A DNA stretch of 64,000 nucleotides from Asaia bogorensis (GTDB lineage: Bacteria > Pseudomonadota > Alphaproteobacteria > Acetobacterales > Acetobacteraceae): assembly GCA_945897825.1 (NCBI GenBank), contig CAMDGX010000007.1, positions 1 to 64,000 of the forward strand, read 5' to 3'. Made by a program: the position numbers and the translations under genes. Numbering within the stretch: the first letter of the stretch is position 1; every line of letters starts with the position of its first letter. Below the pieces are notes generated by a model, which saw nothing but the letters and a program-made list of their open reading frames with translations, made no database searches and was not told where the DNA came from. This document shows, piece after piece, positions 10,581 to 19,146 of this stretch.

Positions 10581-12164
10581 TCAGCGGGTGAGAAAGCGGC
10601 CTGTGGTGCGCGGGGCGAAGCTGCCGCTGGCCGTGATGGCCCCAGCCACCACGTCGTCCAGCCCCGGCCCGGCATCGTAGGGGTCGACCGCCCGGTCACG
10701 CAGCATCGTGTAGCCGTCGCCGCCGCCGCGCAGGAAGTTGTTGGTGACCACAAGGTACATCCGCTGCGGGTCGAGCGGTGCCCACCCCCCAGGCCCCGCC
10801 ACCTCCAGCCCCACCAGCCGCGCCTCGGGCGCCGCCGTGGGGGCCCAGGTGATCCGCAGCCCGGCCACCTGCGGAAACGCCCCGCCACCCATGCGGGCCA
10901 GGCCGTTGGCGATGGCAGCCTGGAGGTCCGCGCCGGACAGCCGCAGCGTGGCCACCGCATTGCCGAACGGCAGCATGGTCAAAACGTCGCCCAGCGTCAG
11001 CTCGCCCTCCGGCAGCCCGGTGCGAATGCCGCCGGAATTCATCAGCGCGACCTCCGCCCCATGGACGGAGGCCAGCATGGCATCGGCCACGAAGCTGCCC
11101 AGCGCACATTCGCCAATGCGGCAGGTGGCGTTGGGCACCGCCGCGCCGCTGCGCCCGACCACCCGGCGGCGCACGCCGTCGAGCTGGGTGGCATAGTGGG
11201 CGACGATCGCGGCCACCTTCGGCTCCTGCTCCAGGCTGAGCGGCACGTGCCGGCAATCCCCGCCATAGGCGAGCACCGTGCCGTCGGCGGCAAGGTCGAT
11301 GTCGAGCCGCCCGAGATACCGGCCATAAGCGGCAGCCTGGACGATCACCGCCCGGCCCGCCGACCCCGTCACCGCCTGGTGCGCCGGCCCGGCGGCATCG
11401 GGCTCCGAGTTCGAAAGCAGCGTGTGGGTATGCCCGCCGACGACCACATCGACGCCCGCGACGTGGCCGGCCAGCGTGCGGTCGACATCCAGGCCCAAAT
11501 GCGACAGCGCGATGACCAGCCGGGCCCCCTGCTGGCGCAGCGCGGCGGCGGAGCGGGACAGCGCCTCGGCGGGGTCGGTGAAGCGGACATGCGGGCCGGG
11601 CGAGGAGCCGGTGGCAGTGGCCAGCGTGGTCAGCCCGACCAGCCCGACCGACAGCCCGCCCTTGGTGACCATGGCGTGCGGGCGCAGAAGGTCGCGCAGG
11701 TCGGGGTCGGCGCTGGCATCGGTGTTGGCCGAGAGCACCGGGAAGCGGGCGGCGCGGGCGAAGCGGGCGAGGTTGGCGGGGCCGTGGTCGAACTCGTGGT
11801 TGCCGACCGCCATCGCCTCGGTGCCGAGCGCGTGCATGACGGCCAGCTCCACCTCGCCCTTCCACGCGGTGTAGAACAGGCTGCCCTGGAACTGGTCGCC
11901 GGCATCGACCAGCAGAACCGCACGGCCATCGCCCTCGGCCGCGGCACGTTCGGCAAAGATCACTGTCGCCAGGCGCGCAGCCCCGCCATAGCAGGCCGGG
12001 CGGCCCGGGGCGCAAGCCAAGGCCCGGGCGTCCACCGGCTCATGGCGGGCGTGGAAATCGTTCATGTGCAGGATGGTCAGCCGGTGCGCAGGCGTGCCGG
12101 CGGCGAGGCGGGTGAGCGGCAGGGTGCCGAGGGCACCGAGGAGCAGGCGGCGCGAAAGGGTCAT
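10581..12164 (-). CDS. Periplasmic 5'-nucleotidase/UshA-family metallophosphatase
   Basis: The product is 527 aa. ATG 12164 gives a signal sequence MTLSRRLLLGALGTLPLTRL with a twin arginine, so Tat export is possible. Metallophosphatase motifs follow: LTILHMNDFHAR, LLVDAGDQFQGS, VGNHEFDHG and VVVGGHTHTLL. The C-terminal nucleotidase domain has MNSGGIRTGLPEGELTLGDV, then LPFGNAVATLRLSG and NNFLRGGGDGY. Family members hydrolyse nucleoside 5'-phosphates or UDP-sugars in the periplasm with two metal ions, for nucleotide salvage. A SoxB-type role is unlikely because no sox genes are near. It probably forms an operon with the following isomerase-like gene. Confidence 0.88.
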   Translation of the reverse strand: MTLSRRLLLGALGTLPLTRLAAGTPAHRLTILHMNDFHARHEPVDARALACAPGRPACYGGAARLATVIFAERAAAEGDGRAVLLVDAGDQFQGSLFYTAWKGEVELAVMHALGTEAMAVGNHEFDHGPANLARFARAARFPVLSANTDASADPDLRDLLRPHAMVTKGGLSVGLVGLTTLATATGSSPGPHVRFTDPAEALSRSAAALRQQGARLVIALSHLGLDVDRTLAGHVAGVDVVVGGHTHTLLSNSEPDAAGPAHQAVTGSAGRAVIVQAAAYGRYLGRLDIDLAADGTVLAYGGDCRHVPLSLEQEPKVAAIVAHYATQLDGVRRRVVGRSGAAVPNATCRIGECALGSFVADAMLASVHGAEVALMNSGGIRTGLPEGELTLGDVLTMLPFGNAVATLRLSGADLQAAIANGLARMGGGAFPQVAGLRITWAPTAAPEARLVGLEVAGPGGWAPLDPQRMYLVVTNNFLRGGGDGYTMLRDRAVDPYDAGPGLDDVVAGAITASGSFAPRTTGRFLTR

Positions 12165-12334
12165 GGACGGAATATAGCGGATTTCGTGTCTCCGCTGCAC
12201 GTGACGCTTCGTGGTGGGGCTTGCCAAGCGGGGTCGATCGGACGATGTAAAGCCCAACCGGACCATGTGGGTCCGCTTTGGACCCAGCCGCGCCGGCCGG
12301 CCGTTTCCTGGCCAGCGCAACGAGAGGTGATCCC

Positions 12335-12892
12335 ATGTTCATCGAGACCGAAGGCACCCCGAACCCCGCCACGCTGAAGTTCCTGCCCGGACGCGACGTG
12401 ATGGGCGACCGCACCGTGGACTTCGCCAGCGCCGAGGCCGCCGGCCGAAGCCCGCTGGCCAGCGCGATCTTCACCTTGCCGGGTGTGACGCGCGTGTTCC
12501 TGGGCGGCGACTTCATCACCGTGACGAAGGACGACGACCAGGCCTGGCAGGCGCTGAAGCCGCAGGTGCTGGGCGCGATCATGGAGCATTTCGTCGCCGG
12601 CCGCCCGGTGGTCGAAGGCGACGCGGACGACCTGGACGAGGACGTGGAGCCCGCCGACGCGGAGATCGTGGCCCAGATCAAGGAGTTGCTCGACACGCGG
12701 GTTCGCCCGGCGGTGGCCAGCGACGGCGGCGACATCGTGTTCCGCGGCTATCGCGACGGCATCGTGCGGCTGCACATGCAGGGGGCGTGCAGCGGCTGCC
12801 CCTCCTCCTCGGCCACGCTGAAGCACGGCATCGAGAACATGCTGCGCCACTACGTGCCGGAGGTGGTTCGCGTCGAGCAGGTCATGTTCTGA
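12335..12892 (+). CDS. nfuA: Fe-S cluster carrier NfuA (Nfu N domain plus NifU C domain)
   Basis: The product is 185 aa. ATG 12335 has GAGAGGTGA just upstream. The N-terminal Nfu_N domain ([20 protein letters not shown], then [12 protein letters not shown]) covers residues 1-~85. The C-terminal NifU-like domain (~105-185) carries the cluster-binding CSGC (Cys152 and Cys155) in [13 protein letters not shown]. Nfu proteins bind a 4Fe-4S cluster between two monomers and hand it to target enzymes in the cytosol. The stop codon overlaps the next ATG by one base (TGATG), so a nitroreductase is translationally coupled. Confidence 0.93.
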   Translation: MFIETEGTPNPATLKFLPGRDVMGDRTVDFASAEAAGRSPLASAIFTLPGVTRVFLGGDFITVTKDDDQAWQALKPQVLGAIMEHFVAGRPVVEGDADDLDEDVEPADAEIVAQIKELLDTRVRPAVASDGGDIVFRGYRDGIVRLHMQGACSGCPSSSATLKHGIENMLRHYVPEVVRVEQVMF

Positions 12893-13617
12893 TGCCCTCT
12901 GACGTCACGAAGCCGGCTGAGCCGGTTGCGACCGATCCGACCCCGGCCGGCGGCGTGGAGAGCGCGGCCGCGGTGACCGAAACTGCCGCGGCGCCGCCGC
13001 CCGAGCCGGAGCCGATCCCGCCCCAGCCGCGCGGGCCGTTGCATGACGGGGCGCTGGACCAGCTGTTCCGGTCGGCGCGCACGCAATACGCCTTCACCGG
13101 CGCCGCGGTCAGCGACGAGGATTTGCGGTCGATCTTCGACCTGATGAAGTGGGGGCCGACCTCGGCCAACAGCTCGCCGGCGCGGTTCCTGTTCCTGCGC
13201 ACGCAGTCGGCCAAGGAGCGTCTGCGCCCGGCGCTGTCCTCAGGCAACCTGCAGAAGACGATGCTGGCGCCGGTGACGGTGATCGTGGCCTACGACCCCA
13301 AGTTCTACGACTACCTGCCGCGGCTGTTCCCGCACACCGATGCCAAGCCGTGGTTCACCTCCAACCCGGAGCTGGCGCAGGAAACCGCGTTCCGCAACGG
13401 CACGCTGCAAGGCGCCTACTTCATCATGGCGGCGCGGGCGCTGGGCTTCGGCGTCGGGCCGATGTCGGGGTTCGACAACGCCAAGGTGGACGCGGAATTC
13501 CTGGTGGACCGGGGGTGGAAGTCGAACTTCCTGATCAACCTGGGGCATGGCGACCCGGCGGCGGAGAAGCCGCGTGGGCCACGGTTCTGGTTCGATGAAA
13601 CCTGTTTGATGCTGTAG
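12892..13617 (+). CDS. Nitroreductase-family protein, RutE/malonic semialdehyde reductase-like
   Basis: The product is 241 aa. Residues 1-~45 are a disordered Pro/Ala extension ([20 protein letters not shown]) absent from typical family members. The flavin-binding core follows: [65 protein letters not shown] and PMSGFD, ending with [10 protein letters not shown]. The order and spacing match RutE (NADH-dependent reduction of malonic semialdehyde in pyrimidine catabolism), but no other rut gene is present, so the substrate is open. Its start overlaps the nfuA stop, suggesting co-regulation with Fe-S biogenesis. Confidence 0.85.
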   Translation: MPSDVTKPAEPVATDPTPAGGVESAAAVTETAAAPPPEPEPIPPQPRGPLHDGALDQLFRSARTQYAFTGAAVSDEDLRSIFDLMKWGPTSANSSPARFLFLRTQSAKERLRPALSSGNLQKTMLAPVTVIVAYDPKFYDYLPRLFPHTDAKPWFTSNPELAQETAFRNGTLQGAYFIMAARALGFGVGPMSGFDNAKVDAEFLVDRGWKSNFLINLGHGDPAAEKPRGPRFWFDETCLML

Positions 13618-13735
13618 AAGGAAGCGGTTCTTTTTTGTAAAAAAGAACCAAAAAACTTTCCACGCTTGCTTAGTGGATAAAGTTTTTTTGCTTCTTTTTG
13701 TTCACAAAAAGAAGATTCTTCCTTCCTACAGCGCG
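13616..13735. repeat. AT-palindrome intergenic element, copy 1
   Basis: GGTTCTTTTTT (13626-13636) pairs with AAAAAAGAACC (13639-13649). A second hairpin of the GCTTCTTTTTG/CAAAAAGAAG type lies at ~13688-13714. Between them AACTTTCCAC pairs with GTGGATAAAGTT. The element occupies the whole gap between the convergent nitroreductase and ackA genes and probably ends transcription in both directions. Confidence 0.8.
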
Positions 13736-14889
13736 CCGAGCGTGTGCAGAGCCACCATCCGTTCCTCATCGGTCCTGATGACGAGAACGGGTGTGGCGCC
13801 AGCCGATATGGTCGGCGCGTTGGCGGTGTTCAGCGCCGGATCGAGCGCGATGCCCAGGAAGCCCAGGCCGTCGCAGATGTGCGCCCGCACGGAGGCGGCG
13901 TTTTCGCCGATGCCGGCAGTGAAAACCAGGGCGTCCAGCCCGCCCAGCGTGGCGGCGAGGGCGCCGATTTCCTGGCGGATGCGGTAGGCGAAGTGGGAGA
14001 GGGCCTGGCGGGCCGGTTCGGTGTTCGCGGCTTCGAGCGCGCGGACATCCTGCGAGAGGCCGGACATGCCCTTGAGGCCGCTGTCGTAGTACAGCAGGTG
14101 GCTGACTTCGGCCGCCGTCATGCCGCGGGATTCGATCAGGTGGAGCACGAGGCCGGGGTCGATAGCGCCGCTGCGGGTGCCCATCGGGATGCCGTCGAGC
14201 GCGGTGAAGCCCATGGTGGTGGCGACGCTGCGGCCGGCCCGCATGGCGCAGAGCGAGGCGCCGTTGCCGAGATGGGCGACGATGACGCGGCCGGCGGCGA
14301 GGCGGGGGTGGGTCTCGGCCAGAGTGCGGGCAATGTATTCGTAGGACAGGCCGTGGAAGCCGTATCGGCGGATGCCCTCGGCGTAGAAGCGGGGCGGGAG
14401 GGCGAAGGTCTCGGCTTCCCAGGGCTGGGTGCGGTGGAAGGCGGTGTCGAAGCAGGCGACCTGGGGCACGCCCGGGAAGCGGGCGGTGGCGGCGTCGATG
14501 CCGGCCAGGTTGTGCGGCTGGTGCAGCGGGGCGAGCGGGACGAGGGCTTGCAGAGCGGCGCGGATGGTGGGGTCGAGGCGGAGCGGGGCGGAGAAGTCGG
14601 GCCCGCCATGGACGACGCGGTGGCCGATGGCGGCGAGGCGGCCGGAGCCGAGATGGGCGTGCAGCAGGTCGATGGTGAGATCGACCGCGCCGGCATGGGT
14701 GCGCACCGTGTCGGCCGGCGGGGTGGGGAGCGGGGCGCGCGCGGCGTCGCGGGCGGTGAGGCGGGGGGTGGCGCCGATGCCCTCCACCTGGCCGGCAAGG
14801 CGTTCCGCAGGGTGCGGCGGCTCGATGGCGTAGACGGCGAACTTGAGCGAGGAGGAGCCGGCGTTGAGGACCAGCAGGTGGTCGGTCAT
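13726..14889 (-). CDS. ackA: Acetate kinase
   Basis: The product is 387 aa, standard for AckA. It contains LVLNAGSSSLKFAVY at the N terminus, IGHRVVHGG, ACFDTAFHRTQP, RRYGFHGLSYEYIA, VIVAHLGNGASLCAMR, TMGFTALDGIPMGTRSGAID and VFTAGIGENAASVR, covering the acetyl-phosphate and ATP sites of the ASKHA fold. It interconverts acetate plus ATP and acetyl phosphate plus ADP in the cytosol. The start ATG overlaps the stop of the upstream amidohydrolase by four bases (ATGA). There is no pta beside it; a phosphoketolase elsewhere could supply acetyl phosphate, but that is inference. Confidence 0.95.
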   Translation of the reverse strand: MTDHLLVLNAGSSSLKFAVYAIEPPHPAERLAGQVEGIGATPRLTARDAARAPLPTPPADTVRTHAGAVDLTIDLLHAHLGSGRLAAIGHRVVHGGPDFSAPLRLDPTIRAALQALVPLAPLHQPHNLAGIDAATARFPGVPQVACFDTAFHRTQPWEAETFALPPRFYAEGIRRYGFHGLSYEYIARTLAETHPRLAAGRVIVAHLGNGASLCAMRAGRSVATTMGFTALDGIPMGTRSGAIDPGLVLHLIESRGMTAAEVSHLLYYDSGLKGMSGLSQDVRALEAANTEPARQALSHFAYRIRQEIGALAATLGGLDALVFTAGIGENAASVRAHICDGLGFLGIALDPALNTANAPTISAGATPVLVIRTDEERMVALHTLGAL

Positions 14890-15692
14890 GGCCAGCCGAG
14901 CCAGTCGCGGATGCCCTGGCCCATGACGCGATCGAGGTCCGGGCCGCGGAGCCAGGGGAGTTCCTCGGTGAACAGCGTGATGCACTGGCGCCAGGTGCAG
15001 GGCATGCGGGTGATGTCGGTGCCCCAGAAGAAGCGGTCTGGGCCGTAGGCGTCGAAGATGCGGTGCAGGGGGGCGTGGAGGTTGCGGTAGGGGTAGGGCT
15101 GGGTGGAGTAGCCCGGCGCGCCGGTGGCCTTGATGGCGACGTTGGGCAGGCGGGCGAGGGCCAGGAGTTCGTCGAGATGGACGAGGGCTTCGTCGTCCTG
15201 CTTCAGGCGGACGAGGCCGCAATGGTCGATGATGAGCTTGAGGCCGGGGTGGCGCTCGGCGATGGCGCGGAACTTGGGCAGGACGGGGCCGGCGAGCAGG
15301 GCGACGGGGATGGCGTGGCGCTCGGCCTCGGGCCAGACCCAGTCCATTGCGCCGGAGACGAACAGCTCGCGGGCGTGCGGGTGCAGCGGGGCCCAGCGCA
15401 GGCCGAGCATGCCGGGCTGGTGGCGCCAGGTGGCGATGCGGGGAAGGTTCGCGCGGTCGGCGGCGGGGAAGCTGCCGAGGATGGCGAAGCGGTCCGGATG
15501 GGCGCGCACGGCCTGCTCGGCAACGGCGTCGGCGTTCGGGTCCCAGCCCGGGGGGTGGATGATGGCGCTGTGGACGCCGGCCTCGTCCATGGCGGCGAGC
15601 ATTTCCGCGGTGCTGACCGAAGGGACCGGGCGGTGGTCCTGGCTGGGGGTGCCGGAGGACCAGATGTGGATCTGGGCGTCGGTGATGCGCAT
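14886..15692 (-). CDS. Amidohydrolase-2 family metal-dependent hydrolase
   Basis: The product is 268 aa. MRITDAQIHIW at the N terminus supplies the single-histidine form of the usual HxH metal motif (QIH). SAIIHPPGWDPNAD, LKLIIDHCGL, and RFFWGTDITRMPCTW with the late Asp fit the TIM-barrel amidohydrolase-2 class (2-pyrone-4,6-dicarboxylate lactonase / o-pyrocatechuate decarboxylase relatives). The exact substrate cannot be read. Its stop overlaps the acetate kinase start, so the two are translationally coupled, which is an unusual pairing. The AT-palindrome element copy 2 lies in front of it. Confidence 0.8.
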   Translation of the reverse strand: MRITDAQIHIWSSGTPSQDHRPVPSVSTAEMLAAMDEAGVHSAIIHPPGWDPNADAVAEQAVRAHPDRFAILGSFPAADRANLPRIATWRHQPGMLGLRWAPLHPHARELFVSGAMDWVWPEAERHAIPVALLAGPVLPKFRAIAERHPGLKLIIDHCGLVRLKQDDEALVHLDELLALARLPNVAIKATGAPGYSTQPYPYRNLHAPLHRIFDAYGPDRFFWGTDITRMPCTWRQCITLFTEELPWLRGPDLDRVMGQGIRDWLGWP

Positions 15693-15702
15693 CGGGCGCT
15701 CC

Positions 15703-15832
15703 TAGGAAGGATTCTTCTTTTTCTGAAGAAAAAGAAGCAAAAAGACTTCTGTCCATTTGGGCCGTGGCTGGACGTTCTGCCGGGTGCAAGTGTTGAAAGT
15801 TTTTTGGTTCTTTTTTTCAAAAAAGAACATGC
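15703..15832. repeat. AT-palindrome intergenic element, copy 2
   Basis: TTCTTCTTTTTC pairs with GAAAAAGAAG near 15711-15737, and GGTTCTTTTTTTC pairs with AAAAAAGAAC near 15805-15828. The inner arms GACTTCTGTCC and GTTGAAAGT pair only partly in this copy. It fills the gap between the amidohydrolase start and the DUF3445 stop. Confidence 0.75.
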
Positions 15833-16744
15833 TTACTTCGCCTTGCCTTCCAGATACGCCATCAGCGCCTCCCGAAACGGCGGAATGGATTTGTAGAGCG
15901 CCATTTCCGGAGGCAGGGCGCCGATCGCGCTGGCGAGGTCGGCGGCGACGGCGGGGTCGGCGGCGAGGCGGGCGATCCTGTAGAGGTGGGTGCGGATGCC
16001 GAACAGGACGCCGCCGCTGCGCGGGAGCAGGCGCAGGGTCTGGCGTTCGACGCGCAGCCAGATCTTCTCGCCGGCGTTGGTGGCGGTGATGTCGGGGTTG
16101 TGTTCGCGGCGGAATTTGCGGGATTCGGCGTAGAGGGCGGGGTCGTCGGTGATGCCCCAGTTGAGGCGCACGACCATCTTGCCGTCGCGCAGGTTGGGCA
16201 TCAGGCGGTCGACCGGCTTGGCGAGGCGGTCGGCGTAGAAGGGCACGCGGGTGTGGATGGTGGCGAGCGGCTGGCCGAGTTTCTCGGCGAGGCTCCAGCG
16301 GCTGGGGAAGCAGAGGATGGCGGCGTCGAGGATCGGGCCGTCTTGGGTGAGGCGCAGGAGGCAGAGGTCTTCCTGGACGAGGCGGCCGGCGACTTCGAGC
16401 GGGTCGTGGGGCAGGGCGTCGAGGTTCCAGGTTTCCTGGGTGAGGCGGTTGTGGAGGTTTGCGCCGTCGCGGGAGAACCAGGCGGGGAAGCGGCGGGGGA
16501 GGAGGTCGGCGAGGATGTCCAGCACCTCCTGGCGGGCGGCCTCGCTGCCGGGGAGGGTGGCGAAGACGTCGGCGTGGCGGGTGGCGAGCAGGCGGCGGCG
16601 CTCGGCCAGTTCCTCGGGGTAGCGCTCGTCGAGCTCGATCAGCTCGTCGGGCGGGGTGGCGACGAGGCCCATGGCCATGCGCCAGGGGCCGGGGTCGAAG
16701 CTGAGATGGATGGTCTGGCGGGGCAGTCCGGTCTGCGCGTCCAT
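15833..16744 (-). CDS. DUF3445 family, haem-dependent oxidative N-demethylase-like
   Basis: The product is 303 aa with family features throughout: PWRMAMGLVATPPDELIELDE near the N terminus, NLDALPHDPLEVAGRLVQEDL, ILCFPSRWSLAEKLGQPL, IHTRVPFYADRL, and RLNWGITDDPALY followed by WLRVERQTLRLLPRSGGVLF. Characterised DUF3445 members bind haem and remove methyl groups oxidatively from small amines such as dimethylamine. That activity is assigned by family only. It is directly downstream of a ureohydrolase gene (2 bp gap), so a linked role in small nitrogen compound use is plausible. Confidence 0.85.
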   Translation of the reverse strand: MDAQTGLPRQTIHLSFDPGPWRMAMGLVATPPDELIELDERYPEELAERRRLLATRHADVFATLPGSEAARQEVLDILADLLPRRFPAWFSRDGANLHNRLTQETWNLDALPHDPLEVAGRLVQEDLCLLRLTQDGPILDAAILCFPSRWSLAEKLGQPLATIHTRVPFYADRLAKPVDRLMPNLRDGKMVVRLNWGITDDPALYAESRKFRREHNPDITATNAGEKIWLRVERQTLRLLPRSGGVLFGIRTHLYRIARLAADPAVAADLASAIGALPPEMALYKSIPPFREALMAYLEGKAK

Positions 16745-16746
16745 GG

Positions 16747-17775
16747 TTACTTTCCGGCGAGGGCCATGAGGGAGAGGATCTCGAAGGCCATCATGGCGCC
16801 GATCTGGGCGGTTGTGGTGTTGGAATCGTATTGCGGGGCGACTTCGACGACGTCGCCGCCGATCAGGTCCAGGCCGCGCAGGCCGCGCAGGATGGCCTGG
16901 GCCTCGCGCGGGGTGAGGCCGCCGACCTCGGGCGTGCCGGTGCCGGGGGTGAAGGCAGGGTCGAGGCCGTCGACGTCGAAGGTGATGTAGAACGGGCCGG
17001 TGCCGATGACGGCGCGGGCCTTGGCGATGACGGCTTGGAGGCCGAGCGTGTCGACTTCCTCGGCGTGGATCACGGTCATGCCGGATTCGTAGCTGAACTC
17101 GTAGAGCATCTCGGCCGAGCCGCGGATGCCGATCTGGATGCAGCGGTCGGGGTCCAGCACGCCGTCCAGCACGGCCTGGCGGAAGGGACCGCCGTGGTGG
17201 AAGCGGCTGCCTTCGGCGGGGCCCGAGGTGTCGCAATGGGCGTCGATATGGACCATGCCGACCGGGCGGGTGCGGCCGAGGGCGCGCAGGATCGGGTAGG
17301 AGATGGAGTGGTCGCCGCCGATGGCGATGGGCTTCACGCCGGCGTCGGCGATGCGGGTGAAGAAGGCTTCGATGTCCTCGATCGAGTCCGGCAGCGAGTA
17401 GCGGGAGCGGAAGGGCACGTCGCCGATATCGGCGATGCTGAGTTCGGCGCGGGGGGTGACGCGCAGGGCGTGGTGGTAGGGGCCGATGCGCTCGATGGCG
17501 CGCACGGCGCGCGGGCCGAGGCGGCTGCCCGAACGGTTGGTGACGGCGAGGTCCATCGGCACGCCGACCAAGGCGACATCGAGCCCCGCCAGGTCGGTCG
17601 GGTCGGCGCGGTAGGGGGCGTCGAGCAGGGTGGAGACGCCGGCATAGGGCAGCGGACGGCGGCCTGCCGTGTTGAAGGCGGCATCGGCGGCGCGGCGGAA
17701 ATCGGGGTCGCGGATCTCGTCGGGGCGGTCGTTGGGGTAGCGGGCGCGCAGGGCGGCGAGGGCTTCGGGGTTCAT
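16747..17775 (-). CDS. speB: Ureohydrolase (agmatinase/guanidinobutyrase family)
   Basis: The product is 342 aa. ATG 17775 is preferred over an upstream in-frame ATG at 17796 because GGAGGAG lies at about 17783-17789. Binuclear manganese motifs are complete: IGGDHSISYPILR, VHIDAHCDTSG, and ITFDVDGLDPAFTPGTGTPE with the closing GGLTPREAQ. An N-terminal ~45-residue extension (RYPNDRPDEIRDPDFRRAAD) is typical of the longer guanidino-acid hydrolases. The enzyme releases urea from agmatine, guanidinobutyrate or a related substrate; agmatinase is a default label. It precedes and probably shares a transcript with the DUF3445 gene. Confidence 0.85.
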   Translation of the reverse strand: MNPEALAALRARYPNDRPDEIRDPDFRRAADAAFNTAGRRPLPYAGVSTLLDAPYRADPTDLAGLDVALVGVPMDLAVTNRSGSRLGPRAVRAIERIGPYHHALRVTPRAELSIADIGDVPFRSRYSLPDSIEDIEAFFTRIADAGVKPIAIGGDHSISYPILRALGRTRPVGMVHIDAHCDTSGPAEGSRFHHGGPFRQAVLDGVLDPDRCIQIGIRGSAEMLYEFSYESGMTVIHAEEVDTLGLQAVIAKARAVIGTGPFYITFDVDGLDPAFTPGTGTPEVGGLTPREAQAILRGLRGLDLIGGDVVEVAPQYDSNTTTAQIGAMMAFEILSLMALAGK

Positions 17776-17829
17776 GCGGGCACTCCTCCGCGGCAAGTCT
17801 GGACCGGGCGGCGGGGGATTGCCATGGGG

Positions 17830-17970
17830 AGGAAGGAAGCATGTTCTTTTCTGAAAAAAAGAACCAAAAAACTTCTATCCGTTTTGGCCGTGCTTGACAT
17901 GTTGAGTGCATTGCGAATGGATAGAAAGTCTTTTTGCTTTTTTTTATTCAGAAAAAGAAGAATCTTGCTT
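17830..17970. repeat. AT-palindrome intergenic element, copy 3
   Basis: Hairpins of the GTTCTTTTCTGAAAAAAAGAAC type (left) and TTCTTTTTCTGAATAAAAAAAAGC type (right) flank inner arms ACTTCTATCC and GGATAGAAAGT. The central loop of ~40 bases differs from other copies. The gap lies between the ureohydrolase start and the gluconokinase stop, both on minus. Confidence 0.8.
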
Positions 17971-18460
17971 AGCTGATCTCTGCCGCCAGCGCATCGACGA
18001 TTGCGACGGGATCGCGGTCGATGTCGACCACGATCGGGTTTTCGTCGGGGCCGGGGGGCTCGAGGGTGGCGAGCTGGCTGTCGAGCAGGGCGGGGGGCAT
18101 GAAGTGGCCGGTGCGGGCGGCCATGCGGGCGGCGATCAGGGGTTTGTCGCCGGCCAGGAACACCAGGCGGACATCGGGGCGGGGGCCGATGAGGATGTCG
18201 CGGTAGGCGCGCTTGAGGGCGGAGCAGGTGACGATGCCGTTGGTGCCCTCGGCGCGCCAGGTGTCGATGACGGCGGCGATGGCGTGGAGCCAGGGCCAGC
18301 GGTCCGCGTCGGTCAGCGGCGTGCCGGCGGACATCTTGGCGACGTTGGCTTGCGGGTGGAGCGCGTCGCCTTCCTGGTAATGCCAGCCGAGGCGCTCGGC
18401 CAGGGCGCGGGCGATCGTGGTCTTGCCGCTGCCGGCGACGCCCATGATCAGAAGTATCAC
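17969..18460 (-). CDS. Gluconokinase (GntK type)
   Basis: The product is 163 aa from GTG 18460; this start gives the compact family N terminus (ILLIMGVAGSGKTTIARALA, Walker A at residues ~7-14) and a GTGA overlap with the rpiA stop. YQEGDALHPQANVAKMSAG, PLTDADRWPWL and ITCSALKRAYRDIL (here VTCSALKRAYRD) are diagnostic of GntK, followed by VFLAGDKPLIAARMAAR and GHFMPPALLDSQLATLE. It phosphorylates gluconate to 6-phosphogluconate in the cytosol, the substrate of the gnd product encoded two genes upstream in the same operon. Confidence 0.93.
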   Translation of the reverse strand: MILLIMGVAGSGKTTIARALAERLGWHYQEGDALHPQANVAKMSAGTPLTDADRWPWLHAIAAVIDTWRAEGTNGIVTCSALKRAYRDILIGPRPDVRLVFLAGDKPLIAARMAARTGHFMPPALLDSQLATLEPPGPDENPIVVDIDRDPVAIVDALAAEIS

Positions 18461-19137
18461 GGGCGCAGGTCCGCGACGGTGCCGTCGTCGTGGCCGATCA
18501 GGGCGCGTTCCACGGGGCACAGGAACAGCCCGGTGGCGATCACGCCGGCGATGGCGCGCAGGCTGCGTTCCAGCGTGAACGGGTCGCGGATCGGCGCGAA
18601 GCCGAGGCAGTCCAGCACGAGGTTGGCGTTGTCGGTGGCGAGCGGAGCGCCGTCGCGCAGGCGCAGCGCGGGGGTGCCGCCGAGGGCGGCGATGCGGTGC
18701 GCGGCCAGGGCGTGGCCGTAGGGGGTGATCTCGACCGGCAGGGGAAAGCCGGTGCCGAGATGGTCCACGAGCTTGGCGGCGTCGGCCACGACGACGAAGC
18801 GGTGGGCGGACTCGGCGATGATCTTCTCGCGCAGCAGCGCGCCGCCGCCGCCCTTGAGCAGGCGCAGGGTGCCGCGCTCGACCTGGTCCGCACCGTCGAT
18901 GGCCAGGTCGCAGGGGGCGTCGGGCTCGGCGAGCGGGATGGACAGGGCGCGGGCGCGCGCGGCGGTGGCGAGCGAGGTGGGGATGCCGGTGACGCGCAGC
19001 CCCTCCTCGCGGATGCGGCGGGCGAGCGCGCGCAGGACGAACTCCATGGTGCGGCCGGTGCCGAGGCCGAGCCGCATGCCGGGTTCGGCGAGGGCGGCGG
19101 CGGCCTCGGCGGCGGCGTGGCGGCCCGCCTCACTCAT
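18457..19137 (-). CDS. rpiA: Ribose-5-phosphate isomerase A
   Basis: The product is 226 aa, the normal RpiA length. Motifs are GMRLGLGTGRTMEFVLRAL, IPTSLATAARARALSIPL, DLAIDGADQVERG, LLKGGGGALLREKIIAES and VVADAAKLVDHLG, with the catalytic glutamate in PLPVEITPYG. It interconverts ribose 5-phosphate and ribulose 5-phosphate. It lies in the order gnd, rpiA, gluconokinase with a 9-bp gap before and a 4-base overlap after, joining gluconate entry, oxidative decarboxylation and pentose isomerisation in one unit. Confidence 0.95.
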   Translation of the reverse strand: MSEAGRHAAAEAAAALAEPGMRLGLGTGRTMEFVLRALARRIREEGLRVTGIPTSLATAARARALSIPLAEPDAPCDLAIDGADQVERGTLRLLKGGGGALLREKIIAESAHRFVVVADAAKLVDHLGTGFPLPVEITPYGHALAAHRIAALGGTPALRLRDGAPLATDNANLVLDCLGFAPIRDPFTLERSLRAIAGVIATGLFLCPVERALIGHDDGTVADLRP

Positions 19138-19146
19138 GGGCTTCGC

